Shown one piece after another: positions 1 through 9,203 of a stretch of 64,000 nucleotides of DNA (the first letter of the stretch is position 1; each line of letters starts with the position of its first letter). The position numbers were made by a program, and so were the translations under genes. A model generated the notes under the pieces. It did not search any database, was not told the DNA's origin, and saw only the letters and a program-made list of their open reading frames with translations. Where the stretch lies: positions 123,440-187,439 of the forward strand of contig DBQI01000039.1 of assembly GCA_002305165.1 (NCBI GenBank), read 5' to 3'. This DNA is from Armatimonadetes bacterium UBA1398. Its GTDB lineage: Bacteria; Armatimonadota; Zipacnadia; UBA1398.

Positions 1-48
1 CTTTTCGGGCGGAACGGAGCGGCACCTTCGGCACAGCAGCGGGGGCTT

Positions 49-85
49 GGCAGGCCTCACAACCGCCGATGGTTGCAGGCCTGCC
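49..85. terminator. Long hairpin, possible terminator
   Basis: A 9-bp perfect stem (49-57 with 77-85) encloses a further 5-bp stem (60-64 with 71-75) around a 6-nt loop. There is no T-run on either side, so it is not a classical intrinsic terminator. It could end a gene to the left of the window or be a structured RNA or repeat element. Confidence 0.35.
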
Positions 86-263
86 TGGGCGCACGGCCCT
101 GGGTCAGGACTACGTGAGCGTCTCCTCACCCCGCCCGGCGCCAACGCGTGGCGAAGAACCGGGAGATCGCGTGGGAGGCCGCTGCGGCCCGCCGAGCCGC
201 CAGCGCGGAGTGGCAGCCGTAGAGCCGGGGCCGTCAGGACTCGGGGCTCCGCCCCGCACCCCG

Positions 264-283
264 CCGAGGGGCGCGCCCCTCGG
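264..283. repeat. Perfect 20-nt palindrome in a GC-rich repeat-like block
   Basis: Bases 264-283 are a perfect inverted repeat with no loop. They follow a second small GGGGC/GCCCC stem near 243-255. Such GGGGCTCCGCCCC-type blocks are common dispersed intergenic repeats in high-GC genomes, so this may be a REP-like element. I could not find a second copy in the window. Confidence 0.35.
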
Positions 284-434
284 AACCCCATACGCGGCTC
301 TCCAGAGGGTTGGCCGAATGGCCCGGCGCCGTTACGAAACGCTTGTCGCGGCGGCTGAAGGTGGGAGGAAGCCGTCTGGCGCACACTCGCCCCATGTATG
401 CGCGGCGCTCGTGACTGAAAGGGGACTCGTCAGC

Positions 435-1313
435 ATGAAAGGGTTCATCTCGGCTGTGCTGCTGCTTCTCATCGTGTCGATCGTCGTGAGCTGCGCTCGC
501 GAGGAGCCCGACAGCGCGCGGGCGCCGGTGGGCCAGAACCTTGTCAGCGCCGCCCTCGCCGCCCAGCCGGCTGCGGAGACGGGCGCCATCGTCGCGGACC
601 ACACCTGCTTGGACATCGACGCCATCCCCGACGAGTGGATCGAGGCCGCCCAGCGGGAGCTGCGCATCCACTACGCCCATACCTCCCACGGCGGCCAGAT
701 CACCTCGGGCCTCATGATGCTCGCCGAGCGCGACCCCCGACTGGCCGTCTCGATCGGCGACCGCTCGCTGCCCACCGAGGCCGGTGCCCTGTGCCTCTTC
801 GATGGCCAGGAGGCCGAGAGCTACGTCACTCCCGACCTGTATTGGGCGGCGGACGATGGCATGCGGGCGACCCACTCGGTGCTCGAGCGCAACCCGAGCA
901 TCAATGTCTCGCTGTGGTCCTGGTGCTGCCAGCAGGACAGCAACCCCGTGGAGGAGACCCAGCGCTACCTGGACACGATGGCCTCCTTCGAGGAGGCGCG
1001 GCCCGGCGTCACCTTCATCTACATGACCGGCAACGCCCAGGGCCGAGGCGAGGGCGGCTGGAACCGGCATCAGCGGAACGAGCAGATCCGGGAGTTCTGC
1101 CGGGAGAAGGGCAAGGCGCTCTTCGACTTCGCGGACATCGACTGCTGGTATGACGGCGATGAGGCGACGGACACCTTCAACGGCAACGTTTACCCCCACG
1201 AGCATGAGCACTACGGCATCGACGAGTGCGGCCACACCTCGAACGAGAACTGCCTGAACAAGGGCCGGGCGTTCTGGTGGCTCATGGCTCGGCTGGCTGG
1301 CTGGGAGGGTTAG
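435..1313 (+). CDS. Secreted lipoprotein with HTSHG motif, function unknown
   Basis: A 292-aa protein. I chose the ATG at 435 because it gives a clean lipoprotein signal peptide: a charged start, a hydrophobic core and a lipobox ending at Cys20 (VVSC). Upstream codons in the same frame are not signal-like. The mature part has striking conserved-looking motifs: HTSHG (82-86), WSWCC (161-165), YMTGN (196-200) and an HEHEHYG run (255-261). It also carries many cysteines (Cys58, 120, 164, 165, 222, 237, 265, 273), suggesting disulfides or metal binding outside the cytoplasm. The motif spacing is loosely like an SGNH-type hydrolase, but I cannot prove that family. The gene overlaps the tail of the convergent membrane-protein gene by about 32 nt. 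Confidence 0.75.
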   Translation: MKGFISAVLLLLIVSIVVSCAREEPDSARAPVGQNLVSAALAAQPAAETGAIVADHTCLDIDAIPDEWIEAAQRELRIHYAHTSHGGQITSGLMMLAERDPRLAVSIGDRSLPTEAGALCLFDGQEAESYVTPDLYWAADDGMRATHSVLERNPSINVSLWSWCCQQDSNPVEETQRYLDTMASFEEARPGVTFIYMTGNAQGRGEGGWNRHQRNEQIREFCREKGKALFDFADIDCWYDGDEATDTFNGNVYPHEHEHYGIDECGHTSNENCLNKGRAFWWLMARLAGWEG

Positions 1314-2985
1314 GGCGGACCTCGTAGACGACCGACTCGCCCGATGAGTACACGGGCACCAGCTCGTACCCCGACTCTCGGGCCGTGACCCGGGGGTCCT
1401 GCCCATCGCCACGGATGGCGCGCTCGAACTCGCCGTCCACCACGTAGCGGCATGCGTCGAGGACCTTCCGCGCCTCGCTGGGCATGGGGACGATGAGGAG
1501 CCCGAAGGCGCTGTTCAGCTTGCTCGGGAAGCGGAGCGTCTCGGCCCAGTGGCCCACCCACACCTTGCGCCCCGTCATGCCGGGGAGATAGCTCCCGAGC
1601 ATGGAGAGGCAGCCGACGGCGCCGGGCTCACCCTCGTCGCGGAGCCACAGGGCGCAGGCGACGTCATCCCTGCTCAGGGTGTACGGCGGCATGAAGGCGG
1701 CGCTGGCCCGGTTCATGTTGTTCGTCACGACGCTGTCCATGCACCGGCCCACGAGGAAGTACGCCGCCGAGGGCAGGCAGGCGAGGATGACGGCAGCCAT
1801 CGCCACCTTCGAGCGCAGCCGATGCCCCCTCACCCGTGGAGCCTTCAGGTGGGGCAGCCACCGGACCGTCGCGATGGCGGCGAGGATCACGATGGGCAGG
1901 TGGGCGCCCTCGATCATCTTCCGCTGGAAGGACAGGTTGGGGAGGTAGGCGGCGGCGATGGTGACCACGGCCCAGCAGATGACGGGGAGCCACTGCCACT
2001 CCCTCCGCCGCAGCACGAGGATGGCCCCCGCCACGGCCAGCAGGAGCGGCAGCCCGAAGGAGAAGGCGATGCTCAGCAGCGGCGGGCTGGCGGTGATCGT
2101 CATCCCCTTCTCCTGGAAGACGGGATCGTTGCGGAAGGCGAACACCTGGTAGAGCAGCGTGGGCGCCGAGACGACGGCGAAGACGGCGTAGGCCGCGAGG
2201 GTACGCCACGTCGCCCGGCCCAGGGCGGTCACCACGACGATGAGGGCGCCCCAGAGAAGGTGCGCGGGGATCATGTCGTAGGTGTGGACGCCGCCGAGGA
2301 GCAGGCCGATCAAGCCCGACCACGCCGCGGCCCGGAAGTCGGTGTTCCGGAGGGCGCGCCACGCCGTGAGGACCAGCCAGAGCAACAGCGTCATCGAGAA
2401 GCTGAATAGGGGGAGCAGCAGCGCGCTCGCGAAGGTGTTCGTCTCGGGCATCATCAGGTCATCGCGCACCACGCCGCCCCGGGCCGAGAGGCCCACATCC
2501 ACGCCGTAGAGGGTCAGGTCCGGCGGCAGGGCGGGGGCGATGAGGGGCGCCAGCCAGCCCAGGCCCGAGGCGGTGGCCCCGAGGAGCATCGCCGCCCAGC
2601 GCACTCGCCGAGTGGCCCCGAAGGCCGCGACGAAGGCGTAGAGGGAGTAGAACAGGCCGGCGGCGCACAGGAGCCGGGCGGCGGCGTAGACCCAGGGCAC
2701 GGCGTCGCGGTGGATGGCGGACACCCGGCCGAGGGCCATCCAGAGGGGGTTTGTGAACCGGCCCTCCTGGGGCTCGGTGGTGAAGAGGTCCTCGAGGAAG
2801 AACCGGCCCTCGGCGGCCTGGCGCATCCACGCGTAGTAGACGTTCGGCTCATCGGGGTTCCAGATGTGGCCCATGTAGGCGCGCTCGGGCGGGGTGACGC
2901 CCAGGGCGGCGAGGTAGGGCAAAGAGAGGAGGACGGCCAGCCCAAAGGCGGCGGCGATCGCCCGGCGCTTCTCCCGAGGGCTCAT
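1282..2985 (-). CDS. Polytopic membrane protein, GT-C glycosyltransferase-like
   Basis: A 567-aa protein with about ten hydrophobic segments. An acidic DEP motif sits in the first extracytoplasmic loop (HIWNPDEPNVYYAW, around residues 41-54), the position where GT-C glycosyltransferases keep their catalytic Asp/Glu. By analogy it would transfer a sugar from a polyprenyl-phosphate donor on the outer face of the membrane; this is inferred. The ATG at 2985 overlaps the stop of the preceding gene as ATGA; an earlier in-frame start at 3042 would give a long overlap and a non-membrane N-terminus. It is the last gene of the long minus-strand array that begins at rpsB, and its end overlaps the convergent lipoprotein gene. 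Confidence 0.7.
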   Translation of the reverse strand: MSPREKRRAIAAAFGLAVLLSLPYLAALGVTPPERAYMGHIWNPDEPNVYYAWMRQAAEGRFFLEDLFTTEPQEGRFTNPLWMALGRVSAIHRDAVPWVYAAARLLCAAGLFYSLYAFVAAFGATRRVRWAAMLLGATASGLGWLAPLIAPALPPDLTLYGVDVGLSARGGVVRDDLMMPETNTFASALLLPLFSFSMTLLLWLVLTAWRALRNTDFRAAAWSGLIGLLLGGVHTYDMIPAHLLWGALIVVVTALGRATWRTLAAYAVFAVVSAPTLLYQVFAFRNDPVFQEKGMTITASPPLLSIAFSFGLPLLLAVAGAILVLRRREWQWLPVICWAVVTIAAAYLPNLSFQRKMIEGAHLPIVILAAIATVRWLPHLKAPRVRGHRLRSKVAMAAVILACLPSAAYFLVGRCMDSVVTNNMNRASAAFMPPYTLSRDDVACALWLRDEGEPGAVGCLSMLGSYLPGMTGRKVWVGHWAETLRFPSKLNSAFGLLIVPMPSEARKVLDACRYVVDGEFERAIRGDGQDPRVTARESGYELVPVYSSGESVVYEVRPNPPSQPAEP

Positions 2986-4583
2986 CGGCCGGCCTCCTCG
3001 TCGAGCCGGTAGACGCGGATGTCGGGGCTCACATAGCGCCAATCGTGCAACCGCGGCCGCTCGAACCGGATGGGCCCCGCCCGCAGCGGCTCCGAGTAGA
3101 CGCGCTCCAGGGCGTATCCGTCATCCAGGGCGGCGTAGAAGGCGACCGCCTCGGGCTTCTCGGTGAGCAAGGGGAAGTGGTAGTCGAACTCGCTCGCCAC
3201 GAACCACTCGGGCGCGCGGAGTTCGAGCACCCCGACATTCCAGCCCGTGATGGTGAGCTCGATCCCCAGTTCCTCGGCGGCGGCGAAGTAGACCCGCTCG
3301 GGGTAGTGGGGGCCTCCGTTGACATGCAGCAGCGGCGGCGTGTGGAACCAGGGCAGGCCGTGCATCCCCAGGCTACCGCCCTCGCTCATCTCGGGCAGGA
3401 GGTCCAAGGCCGCCTGGTCGCGCGTGTCGGGCCGCTCCATGAGGGCGACGTTCGCCCACGAGGTTAGCCCCGCCCACACCAGGGCGAGGGTGACGACGCC
3501 CAAGGCGCCGTACCGCTGGAAGGGCCGGGACAGCAACCCCTGGGCCTCGGGGGCGTCCAGGGGGGCCACCAGGCCGGCCACCGCCACGGCGAGGAGGGGG
3601 ACCAGGGGCATGGCGTACCGGACGAAGATCTCTTGCCCCGCGCCGTGGGCGAGTGTCAGGAGCAGGAACCAGCCCGCGAGCAGCGCCCCCCGCGCACGCC
3701 ATGTCGCCACGCCGAAGGCGAGGCCGATGGCCGCCACGCAGAGCAGCGGCATCGTCACGGCGCACGGCAGCACCTGGAGGGCGAAGTACTCCAGGGGGGC
3801 CTGGCCCATCAGGTAGGTGGTCGCGCCCTCCCGCACGTGCCGCATCTCGAAGCCCACGTCGCGGAGGAAGGCGGCCGAGTCGAGCACCGAGTAGGGGCAG
3901 CCGATGAGGAATCCGATCGCGGCCCCGGCGATGACCACGAGCGGCGCGGCGCTCCGGACGAGGGACCGCAGGCTCCCGCACCGGATCGCGTGGGCCGCCA
4001 GCGGGGGCAGCACGGCGAGGATGCCCACGTACTTGCTCGCGGCGGCGAGCCCAGCGAGGAGCCCGGCGAGGAGATACCAGCGGCGGGAGTCCTCATCCAG
4101 GATCCGCACCGCGCAGGCGAAGCTCGCGGTAAGCAGGCACGCCGCGAGGGCGTCCACCGTGGCGTAGTGGGAGTTCACCACAGCGAGGGGCGCGACGGCC
4201 ACCCCGAAGGCGGCGATGGCCGGCGCCCAGCCTCCCCGGAACAGCCGCCCGGCGATGAACGCCGCGAGCCACGCCGTCACCACCCCCGCCACCACGGAGA
4301 GCAGGCGCAGGGCCGCGAGCCCCATGGCGATCCGCTGGGGGACGTAGGCGCCGGAGAGCTTGAGGATCACCGCCGAGAGCATGATGGGCAGGGAGCCGTA
4401 GTTGAAGAAGTGGGGGTTCAGGTCGCCCGTGTCGGCCATGTTCGCCGCGTGGCCGTAGATGGTCCCCTCGTCGGGATGGTAGGAGTCGGAGTGGGCGGCG
4501 CCCGGCAGCCCCCAGGAAATGCCGACGAGGCGGAGGCATACGGCGACGATCAGGGCGGCCAGGAGCGCGCGCTTCCGGATCAC
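2982..4583 (-). CDS. GT39/PMT-type membrane glycosyltransferase
   Basis: About 533 aa and strongly hydrophobic. The motif SDSYHPDEGTIYGH follows the first membrane segment. HPDE in the first periplasmic loop is typical of PMT/ArnT-like (GT39, PMT_2) enzymes, which use polyprenyl-phospho-sugars to glycosylate lipids or proteins. A GTG at 4583, just before the first transmembrane segment (RKRALLAALIVAVCLRL), is the best start. A GTG at 4649 would overlap the preceding gene by 32 nt, and the frame stays open to 4751. The C-terminal ~130 residues look like a soluble extracytoplasmic domain. It is coupled to the next gene by an ATGA overlap. The acceptor is unknown. Confidence 0.75.
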   Translation of the reverse strand: MIRKRALLAALIVAVCLRLVGISWGLPGAAHSDSYHPDEGTIYGHAANMADTGDLNPHFFNYGSLPIMLSAVILKLSGAYVPQRIAMGLAALRLLSVVAGVVTAWLAAFIAGRLFRGGWAPAIAAFGVAVAPLAVVNSHYATVDALAACLLTASFACAVRILDEDSRRWYLLAGLLAGLAAASKYVGILAVLPPLAAHAIRCGSLRSLVRSAAPLVVIAGAAIGFLIGCPYSVLDSAAFLRDVGFEMRHVREGATTYLMGQAPLEYFALQVLPCAVTMPLLCVAAIGLAFGVATWRARGALLAGWFLLLTLAHGAGQEIFVRYAMPLVPLLAVAVAGLVAPLDAPEAQGLLSRPFQRYGALGVVTLALVWAGLTSWANVALMERPDTRDQAALDLLPEMSEGGSLGMHGLPWFHTPPLLHVNGGPHYPERVYFAAAEELGIELTITGWNVGVLELRAPEWFVASEFDYHFPLLTEKPEAVAFYAALDDGYALERVYSEPLRAGPIRFERPRLHDWRYVSPDIRVYRLDEEAGR

Positions 4584-4617
4584 GTCGAGGACGCCCGCTC
4601 GCTGCTCGGCGGGGGTC

Positions 4618-6915
4618 TTACCGATGAGCTGCTTTGCGGGTAGCCGCACGGCGCGCCAACCTCCGCGGAACAAGATACCCCAACCCCATGGCCGCCACCA
4701 GAGTGGCCATGAGCGTGAGGAAGGCGCCCACGCCGAAGCTGCCGGGCTCATAGACGAAGTCCGTCACGCCGCCTCCGCGCGCCCGCCACCGGTACATGGA
4801 TGGCCGCTCCAGTGGCGTCGGCTCGCCATCGGCGTAGGCGCGCCAGCCCGAGAAGCATGTCTCGCCCAGCCACACCCACCCCCCGCCATCCGTGAAGCGC
4901 CGGGCGTTCGTCATCCAGCGGACCGAGGCGGGCTCGGGCGGCGCGTCGGGGAGCCGCTCCGTGTCGGTGTGGAAGGCGATGGGCCAAGCCGTCGGGTTGG
5001 TGTAGATGAGCGCCGAGCGCGTCGCCTCCACCCCGCCGTAGCGAGTGGACGGGTCGGCGCGCGAGTAGAGGGCGCGGACGGCGAGCTGATCGAGGGCCTC
5101 CCTGCGCTGGGCCGGGGAGCCGTCCCGGAGGAGCTTCAGCGGCCGGTAGGCCTGGAGCGGGTAGAGGCTCTCGTACCCGTCGGCGTCCCGCAGGCCCGCG
5201 AGGGTGGGCAGGTTCGGGTGGAGGTAGGCCATGGGGTTCTCGTCGGCGGGCGGTGGGAGGGCGTACATCCGGTAGTCCCGGCCCGTCACCCGCGCCAGGT
5301 CCCTCAGGACGGGGGGCTCGTAGGTGAGCAGCCGCGGATCCGTGGCGGGCTGGAAGCGGCCGGCGAAGGCGAGGACATCGGCCAAGAGCAGGACCGCGAT
5401 GAGGACCGTGACGCCGCGATGCTGGGTCCGTCGGGCGAGGAGCGTCAGGCCGGCAAGGAGGATGACGAGGGCGATCGCCCAGTAGAGGGAGCGGTAGACG
5501 GGCGCCATGCGCTGGGCGACGACGGCGGCTGCCCCGCTCTCCCCCACCACCGCGGCCCGGCTGAAGCTCACGGAGACGGCGAGGGCGCTCGCCATCAGGA
5601 GGATCAGGCCGCCGGCGGCGAGGCGCGACCGGCGCTTCTCGTCGCTCCAGTCCATCCGGCGCAGGGTGTCGTAGCCGAGGCCGCCGAGCAGCGGCGTCGC
5701 CAGCCCGTAGAGGCATACGGCCCTGCCCACGTTCGACATCTGCCGGAGCGGGGGCAGCGCGGCGTGGAGCGCCGACTGGTGGGGCCCCTCCAATGCGAGG
5801 ACCACGCCGGTCGCCGCCAGTCCCCCGAAGAACCAGCGGTCCCTCCCCTCCCCCGCCAGCAGCGCCACTGCCGCCAGCCAGACGAGGACCAGGGCGACGT
5901 AGGCGCAGGTCTCCACGTAGTTGTGGAACCCGAAGGCGCCGCCATACTCGTTGAGCCAGTTGATGTGCCCGTGGGCCTGGGGGGCGATGAGGGAGTTGAG
6001 CTGGCCGGCCACCAGCCCGCGTGGGGGCGTGTTCCCGGCGAGCAGCCGGTAGTTCGAGCGGGCGAGCTCGAGGGTGGGAAGGAGCTGGATCGCCGCGGCG
6101 GCCAGGCCGAGAGCGGCGGCGCCAGCAGCGGGGATCCACGAGCCCCGGGCCTCTCCTCGGCGGCCCCAGTGGAGGAACACGGCGTAGGCGAAGGCGGCGC
6201 CGAGGCCATAGACAGCCGACTGGGCGTGCCCCCCCAGGCATGCCATGGCGACGGCCAGGGCGAGCCCCGCGAGCGGCCGCCACCCGCCCTCCCGCTGGTG
6301 CTTGCGAAGCATCCAGAGGGCGAGGGGCGTCCAGGGGAAGCTGTTCACCGGGCCCATGTAGCAGAGCCAGGCGGTCATGTAGCCCGACGCGACGAAGCCC
6401 GTCGCCGCCATGCACGCCCCGAGCCGCGAGACGCCGAGGTCGCGGGCGAGCCCGTAGGCGAAGGCTCCGGCCAGCAGCAGGGCCAGGTAGGCGGAGACGT
6501 CGTAGGCGACGGAGAGGGGGAGCAGCCAGAAGACGAGGTTCGGCGGGTAGAAGACCGCCGACTGGTGGTTCGCCACGAAGGGGTAGCCGCCGAAGGCGTG
6601 GGCGTTCCAGAGGGGCAGCTCGCCCTGGGCCAGGGCCTCCTTCGCCGCCGTCCGCCACGGGAGATACTGGGTGACGCAGTCGAGGAGCGGCGCTTGGACT
6701 GCCTCGAACTCGGGGAACTCCCGCGCCGAGGTGATCCGCCAGGGGTCCATGACCAGCAGGGCGTCCAGGGGCGCCGTCACGCGATCGGTCAGCGCACCGC
6801 GCCCGACGAACAGCAGCGGCAGGACCGCCAGGTAGGCCGCGACGATCCAGCCCGCTCGGTCCCCGCGGGCGTCGCGTGGCTCGGCGGTCGGCTCGCGGCG
6901 ACGCTTCCCGCTCAC
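4618..6915 (-). CDS. YfhO-family membrane protein (second copy)
   Basis: A 765-aa polytopic protein of the YfhO family. The N-terminal region carries the family-typical layout: a hydrophobic segment, then DPWRIT, QYLPWR, GELPLWN and YPPNLVFW, followed by about twelve membrane segments and a C-terminal soluble domain ending in a last hydrophobic helix. YfhO proteins are linked to glycosylation of lipoteichoic acid or other envelope polymers in Firmicutes; the role here is inferred only. The GTG start at 6915 overlaps the TGA of the preceding YfhO gene (GTGA). It is a diverged tandem paralogue of that gene. Confidence 0.8.
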   Translation of the reverse strand: MSGKRRREPTAEPRDARGDRAGWIVAAYLAVLPLLFVGRGALTDRVTAPLDALLVMDPWRITSAREFPEFEAVQAPLLDCVTQYLPWRTAAKEALAQGELPLWNAHAFGGYPFVANHQSAVFYPPNLVFWLLPLSVAYDVSAYLALLLAGAFAYGLARDLGVSRLGACMAATGFVASGYMTAWLCYMGPVNSFPWTPLALWMLRKHQREGGWRPLAGLALAVAMACLGGHAQSAVYGLGAAFAYAVFLHWGRRGEARGSWIPAAGAAALGLAAAAIQLLPTLELARSNYRLLAGNTPPRGLVAGQLNSLIAPQAHGHINWLNEYGGAFGFHNYVETCAYVALVLVWLAAVALLAGEGRDRWFFGGLAATGVVLALEGPHQSALHAALPPLRQMSNVGRAVCLYGLATPLLGGLGYDTLRRMDWSDEKRRSRLAAGGLILLMASALAVSVSFSRAAVVGESGAAAVVAQRMAPVYRSLYWAIALVILLAGLTLLARRTQHRGVTVLIAVLLLADVLAFAGRFQPATDPRLLTYEPPVLRDLARVTGRDYRMYALPPPADENPMAYLHPNLPTLAGLRDADGYESLYPLQAYRPLKLLRDGSPAQRREALDQLAVRALYSRADPSTRYGGVEATRSALIYTNPTAWPIAFHTDTERLPDAPPEPASVRWMTNARRFTDGGGWVWLGETCFSGWRAYADGEPTPLERPSMYRWRARGGGVTDFVYEPGSFGVGAFLTLMATLVAAMGLGYLVPRRLARRAATRKAAHR

Positions 6916-9203
6916 ACGGACCGCCTCCGCCGAGCCATCCACGCGAAGGCGAGGCATCCGCTGAGCGCCGACACGGCGACCCCGCTCACGAACCCGCCTA
7001 CGCCGAAGCTCGAGGGCTCGTAGGAGGCGGTGAGCCGCTCCTCGCGCCGCTCCTCGGGCAGCCGTATGAAGCCCGTCGACTCGTCCAGCCCGTAGGCCAC
7101 GAGGGCCCCACTCGCGTCGCGCACGCGCCAGCCGGGGGCGTACGTCTCGCGGATGAGGGCCGGCCCGTCCGAGAGGCATGGCTCGACGGCCATGCGGTTC
7201 GGGCCGTCGTGGGTCGGCACGGGCTTGGGGGCGACGTTGGGGGCGAGGAACACGGTCGCCTCAACGCCGCCGACGGGCACGCAGAGGCCCTGCCGCTCCA
7301 GCTCCGCGGCCATGGCGCGACCCGCGATGAAGAGGGAGACGCCGCGCTCGGCGAGGCCGTGGGGATCGAGGCCGTCGAGCCCCGGCTCGCCCATGAGCAC
7401 CATGTTGCCGTTGATGGCCGGCGACGGCGGGCCGCCCGCCACGAAAGCCCCGTGCTTGGCCCAGCGTGGCATGAGGGAGTCGTAGCCCTGCACGTCCCGC
7501 AGTCCGAAGACGGTGGCCATGTTCGGAGGCAGGGCCGCCTCGTCGGGCCCCAGGAAGTCCCACTCCCTCGTGAGGGTCATCACCCGCCCCGGACCCGCAA
7601 CGGCGCCACGGGCCGCGGCGATCACGGGCGGCTCGTCGAAGACGCGCTCGGCGGGGGCGGCGAGGTTGTATCCGTAGCCCGTGAGGAGCAGCTCGGCCGC
7701 CACCACCACGATGAGGATGCGCGGATCGGCGACGCGCAGGCAGCCCAGGATGCCGACGAGGGCAACGGCGAGGATGAGCCCGAAGGTCATCAGGTCCGGC
7801 AGCACCAGGTCCCTCGCCACAGGCAGAACCGTGAAGACCGAGCGGGCGCTCCAGGCGACGGCCAGCGCCATCACCCCGCAGGCGACGGCGCCGGTGACAC
7901 CCGCGATGCGGCGGGCGCTGGGGTCCCCGCGCGCCACGGCGAGGGCGTCGAGCCCCATCCCCGCGAGAAGCGCCACGGCGAGGCTCCAGAGGCACAGGAT
8001 GCGCGGCAGGCCGGCGAACCGCGAGAACCCCGGCAGCGCCCAGTAGAGGAGGCTGGCGACGGGCGTGCCCAGGGCGACGAAGGCGGCGACGAGCGCCACG
8101 GCCAGGAGGAACCAACGGTCCCTCGATCGGCTCACGGCCACTCCCACCGCCGCGAGGGCGACGGTGGCGATCCCGACTACGCCGCAGATCTCGGCGTAGT
8201 TCTGCGGGAAGAGCACCCACGTGCCTCGGGACGGGTTGCCGAAGGGCGCCATCGAGAACAGGCCCGCCACGAGGGGCCCGAACTCGCCCATCATGGACCA
8301 CCGTAGGGCGAACTCCAGGGCCTCGCCGGTCTTCTCGGCCGGGCGGTGGTTCACGCTCGCCAGCTCCATGGTGGGCAGGAGCTGCGCGGCGCTCACGGCC
8401 AAGCCGATCCCGACGCCGGCGAGGAGGGCTCCCGCCCCCGCCAGCGCCTCGCGCGCCTGACGCAGGCGGAGCCGGATGGCCACGGCGGTGAGGCCGTAGG
8501 CGAGGGCGATGAGGAACCCGTAGTAGGCGAACTGGAGATGCCCGGCCAGCACCGCCGCCCCCGCCGCCGCTGCCAGGAGGGCGATCCGCCCCGCGCGTGG
8601 AGCTTCGAGGACGCCGTAGGTGGCGAGGAGCAGGCCGGGGATCCAGGCCATGGAGTTCATCGCCGCCGTCATGGGGGTCCAGGCGACGAGGAAGCCGGAG
8701 AGCTGGTAGGCGACGCCCGCCAGGCAGGCGCCGCTCCGGCTGAGGCCGAGGGCTCGCCGACCGAAACCGTAGGTGAAGAGCCCCGCCGCCATGAGGTGCA
8801 GCACGGCTCCGACGCCGAAGGCGTAGCCCACGGGCAGGAGCCAGAACAGGACGTTCGGCGGGTAGAGGACCGCGGATTGGCCGTTCGCGAGGAAGGGCAT
8901 CCCGCAGAGCTGGTGGGGGTTCCACAGCGGGACCTCCCCCTCGCGCAGGGCCGCGTGGGCGAAGTGCCGCCACGGGTAGTACTGGAGCACCGCGTCGGCC
9001 ATCAGGGCGTTCCACGACAGCCCCTCGGGAAGCGGCTCCCCCCAAGGCAGAAGCGCCCGTTGGTAGGCGGCGGGGACGAGGCACTGGCCGCCCAGCACGG
9101 GCGCGAGCAGGACGCACGGCAGGAGGAGGAGCAGGCCGATGGCGATCCAGCGGGAGCCGCCCCGGGTCTCTGGCAGTTCTCGGCCGTCGCTCCCCTTCAT
9201 CAC
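6912..9203 (-). CDS. YfhO-family membrane protein (first copy)
   Basis: A 763-aa polytopic protein resembling its downstream neighbour along the whole length: QYYPWR, GEVPLWN, GMPFLANGQSAV and YPPNVLFWLLP, many membrane helices, a C-terminal beta-rich domain and a final membrane helix. The start is GTG at 9203 or the adjacent ATG at 9200; both overlap the stop of the acetyltransferase gene. The tandem pair may act together, or on two different lipid-linked sugars; that is inference. Confidence 0.8.
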   Translation of the reverse strand: MMKGSDGRELPETRGGSRWIAIGLLLLLPCVLLAPVLGGQCLVPAAYQRALLPWGEPLPEGLSWNALMADAVLQYYPWRHFAHAALREGEVPLWNPHQLCGMPFLANGQSAVLYPPNVLFWLLPVGYAFGVGAVLHLMAAGLFTYGFGRRALGLSRSGACLAGVAYQLSGFLVAWTPMTAAMNSMAWIPGLLLATYGVLEAPRAGRIALLAAAAGAAVLAGHLQFAYYGFLIALAYGLTAVAIRLRLRQAREALAGAGALLAGVGIGLAVSAAQLLPTMELASVNHRPAEKTGEALEFALRWSMMGEFGPLVAGLFSMAPFGNPSRGTWVLFPQNYAEICGVVGIATVALAAVGVAVSRSRDRWFLLAVALVAAFVALGTPVASLLYWALPGFSRFAGLPRILCLWSLAVALLAGMGLDALAVARGDPSARRIAGVTGAVACGVMALAVAWSARSVFTVLPVARDLVLPDLMTFGLILAVALVGILGCLRVADPRILIVVVAAELLLTGYGYNLAAPAERVFDEPPVIAAARGAVAGPGRVMTLTREWDFLGPDEAALPPNMATVFGLRDVQGYDSLMPRWAKHGAFVAGGPPSPAINGNMVLMGEPGLDGLDPHGLAERGVSLFIAGRAMAAELERQGLCVPVGGVEATVFLAPNVAPKPVPTHDGPNRMAVEPCLSDGPALIRETYAPGWRVRDASGALVAYGLDESTGFIRLPEERREERLTASYEPSSFGVGGFVSGVAVSALSGCLAFAWMARRRRSV

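Larger units (their letters stand above)
1..434. other. Gene-free left edge with two strong hairpins
   Basis: I see no convincing gene here; open frames in this stretch have no recognisable protein features, and the frame joined to the first gene is only an upstream extension of it. Two inverted repeats stand out (listed separately). There is no tRNA T-loop signature. It may hold the terminator of a gene lying to the left of the window and the promoter of the lipoprotein gene at 435. Confidence 0.5.

Noticed and set aside
4519..7023. An open frame of over 800 codons on the plus strand opposite the YfhO gene
   Set aside because: It is antisense to a well-supported membrane protein, is rich in Gly/Glu/Arg/His and Pro from the high GC content, and has no family motif. 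Similar long antisense frames lie opposite most genes here.
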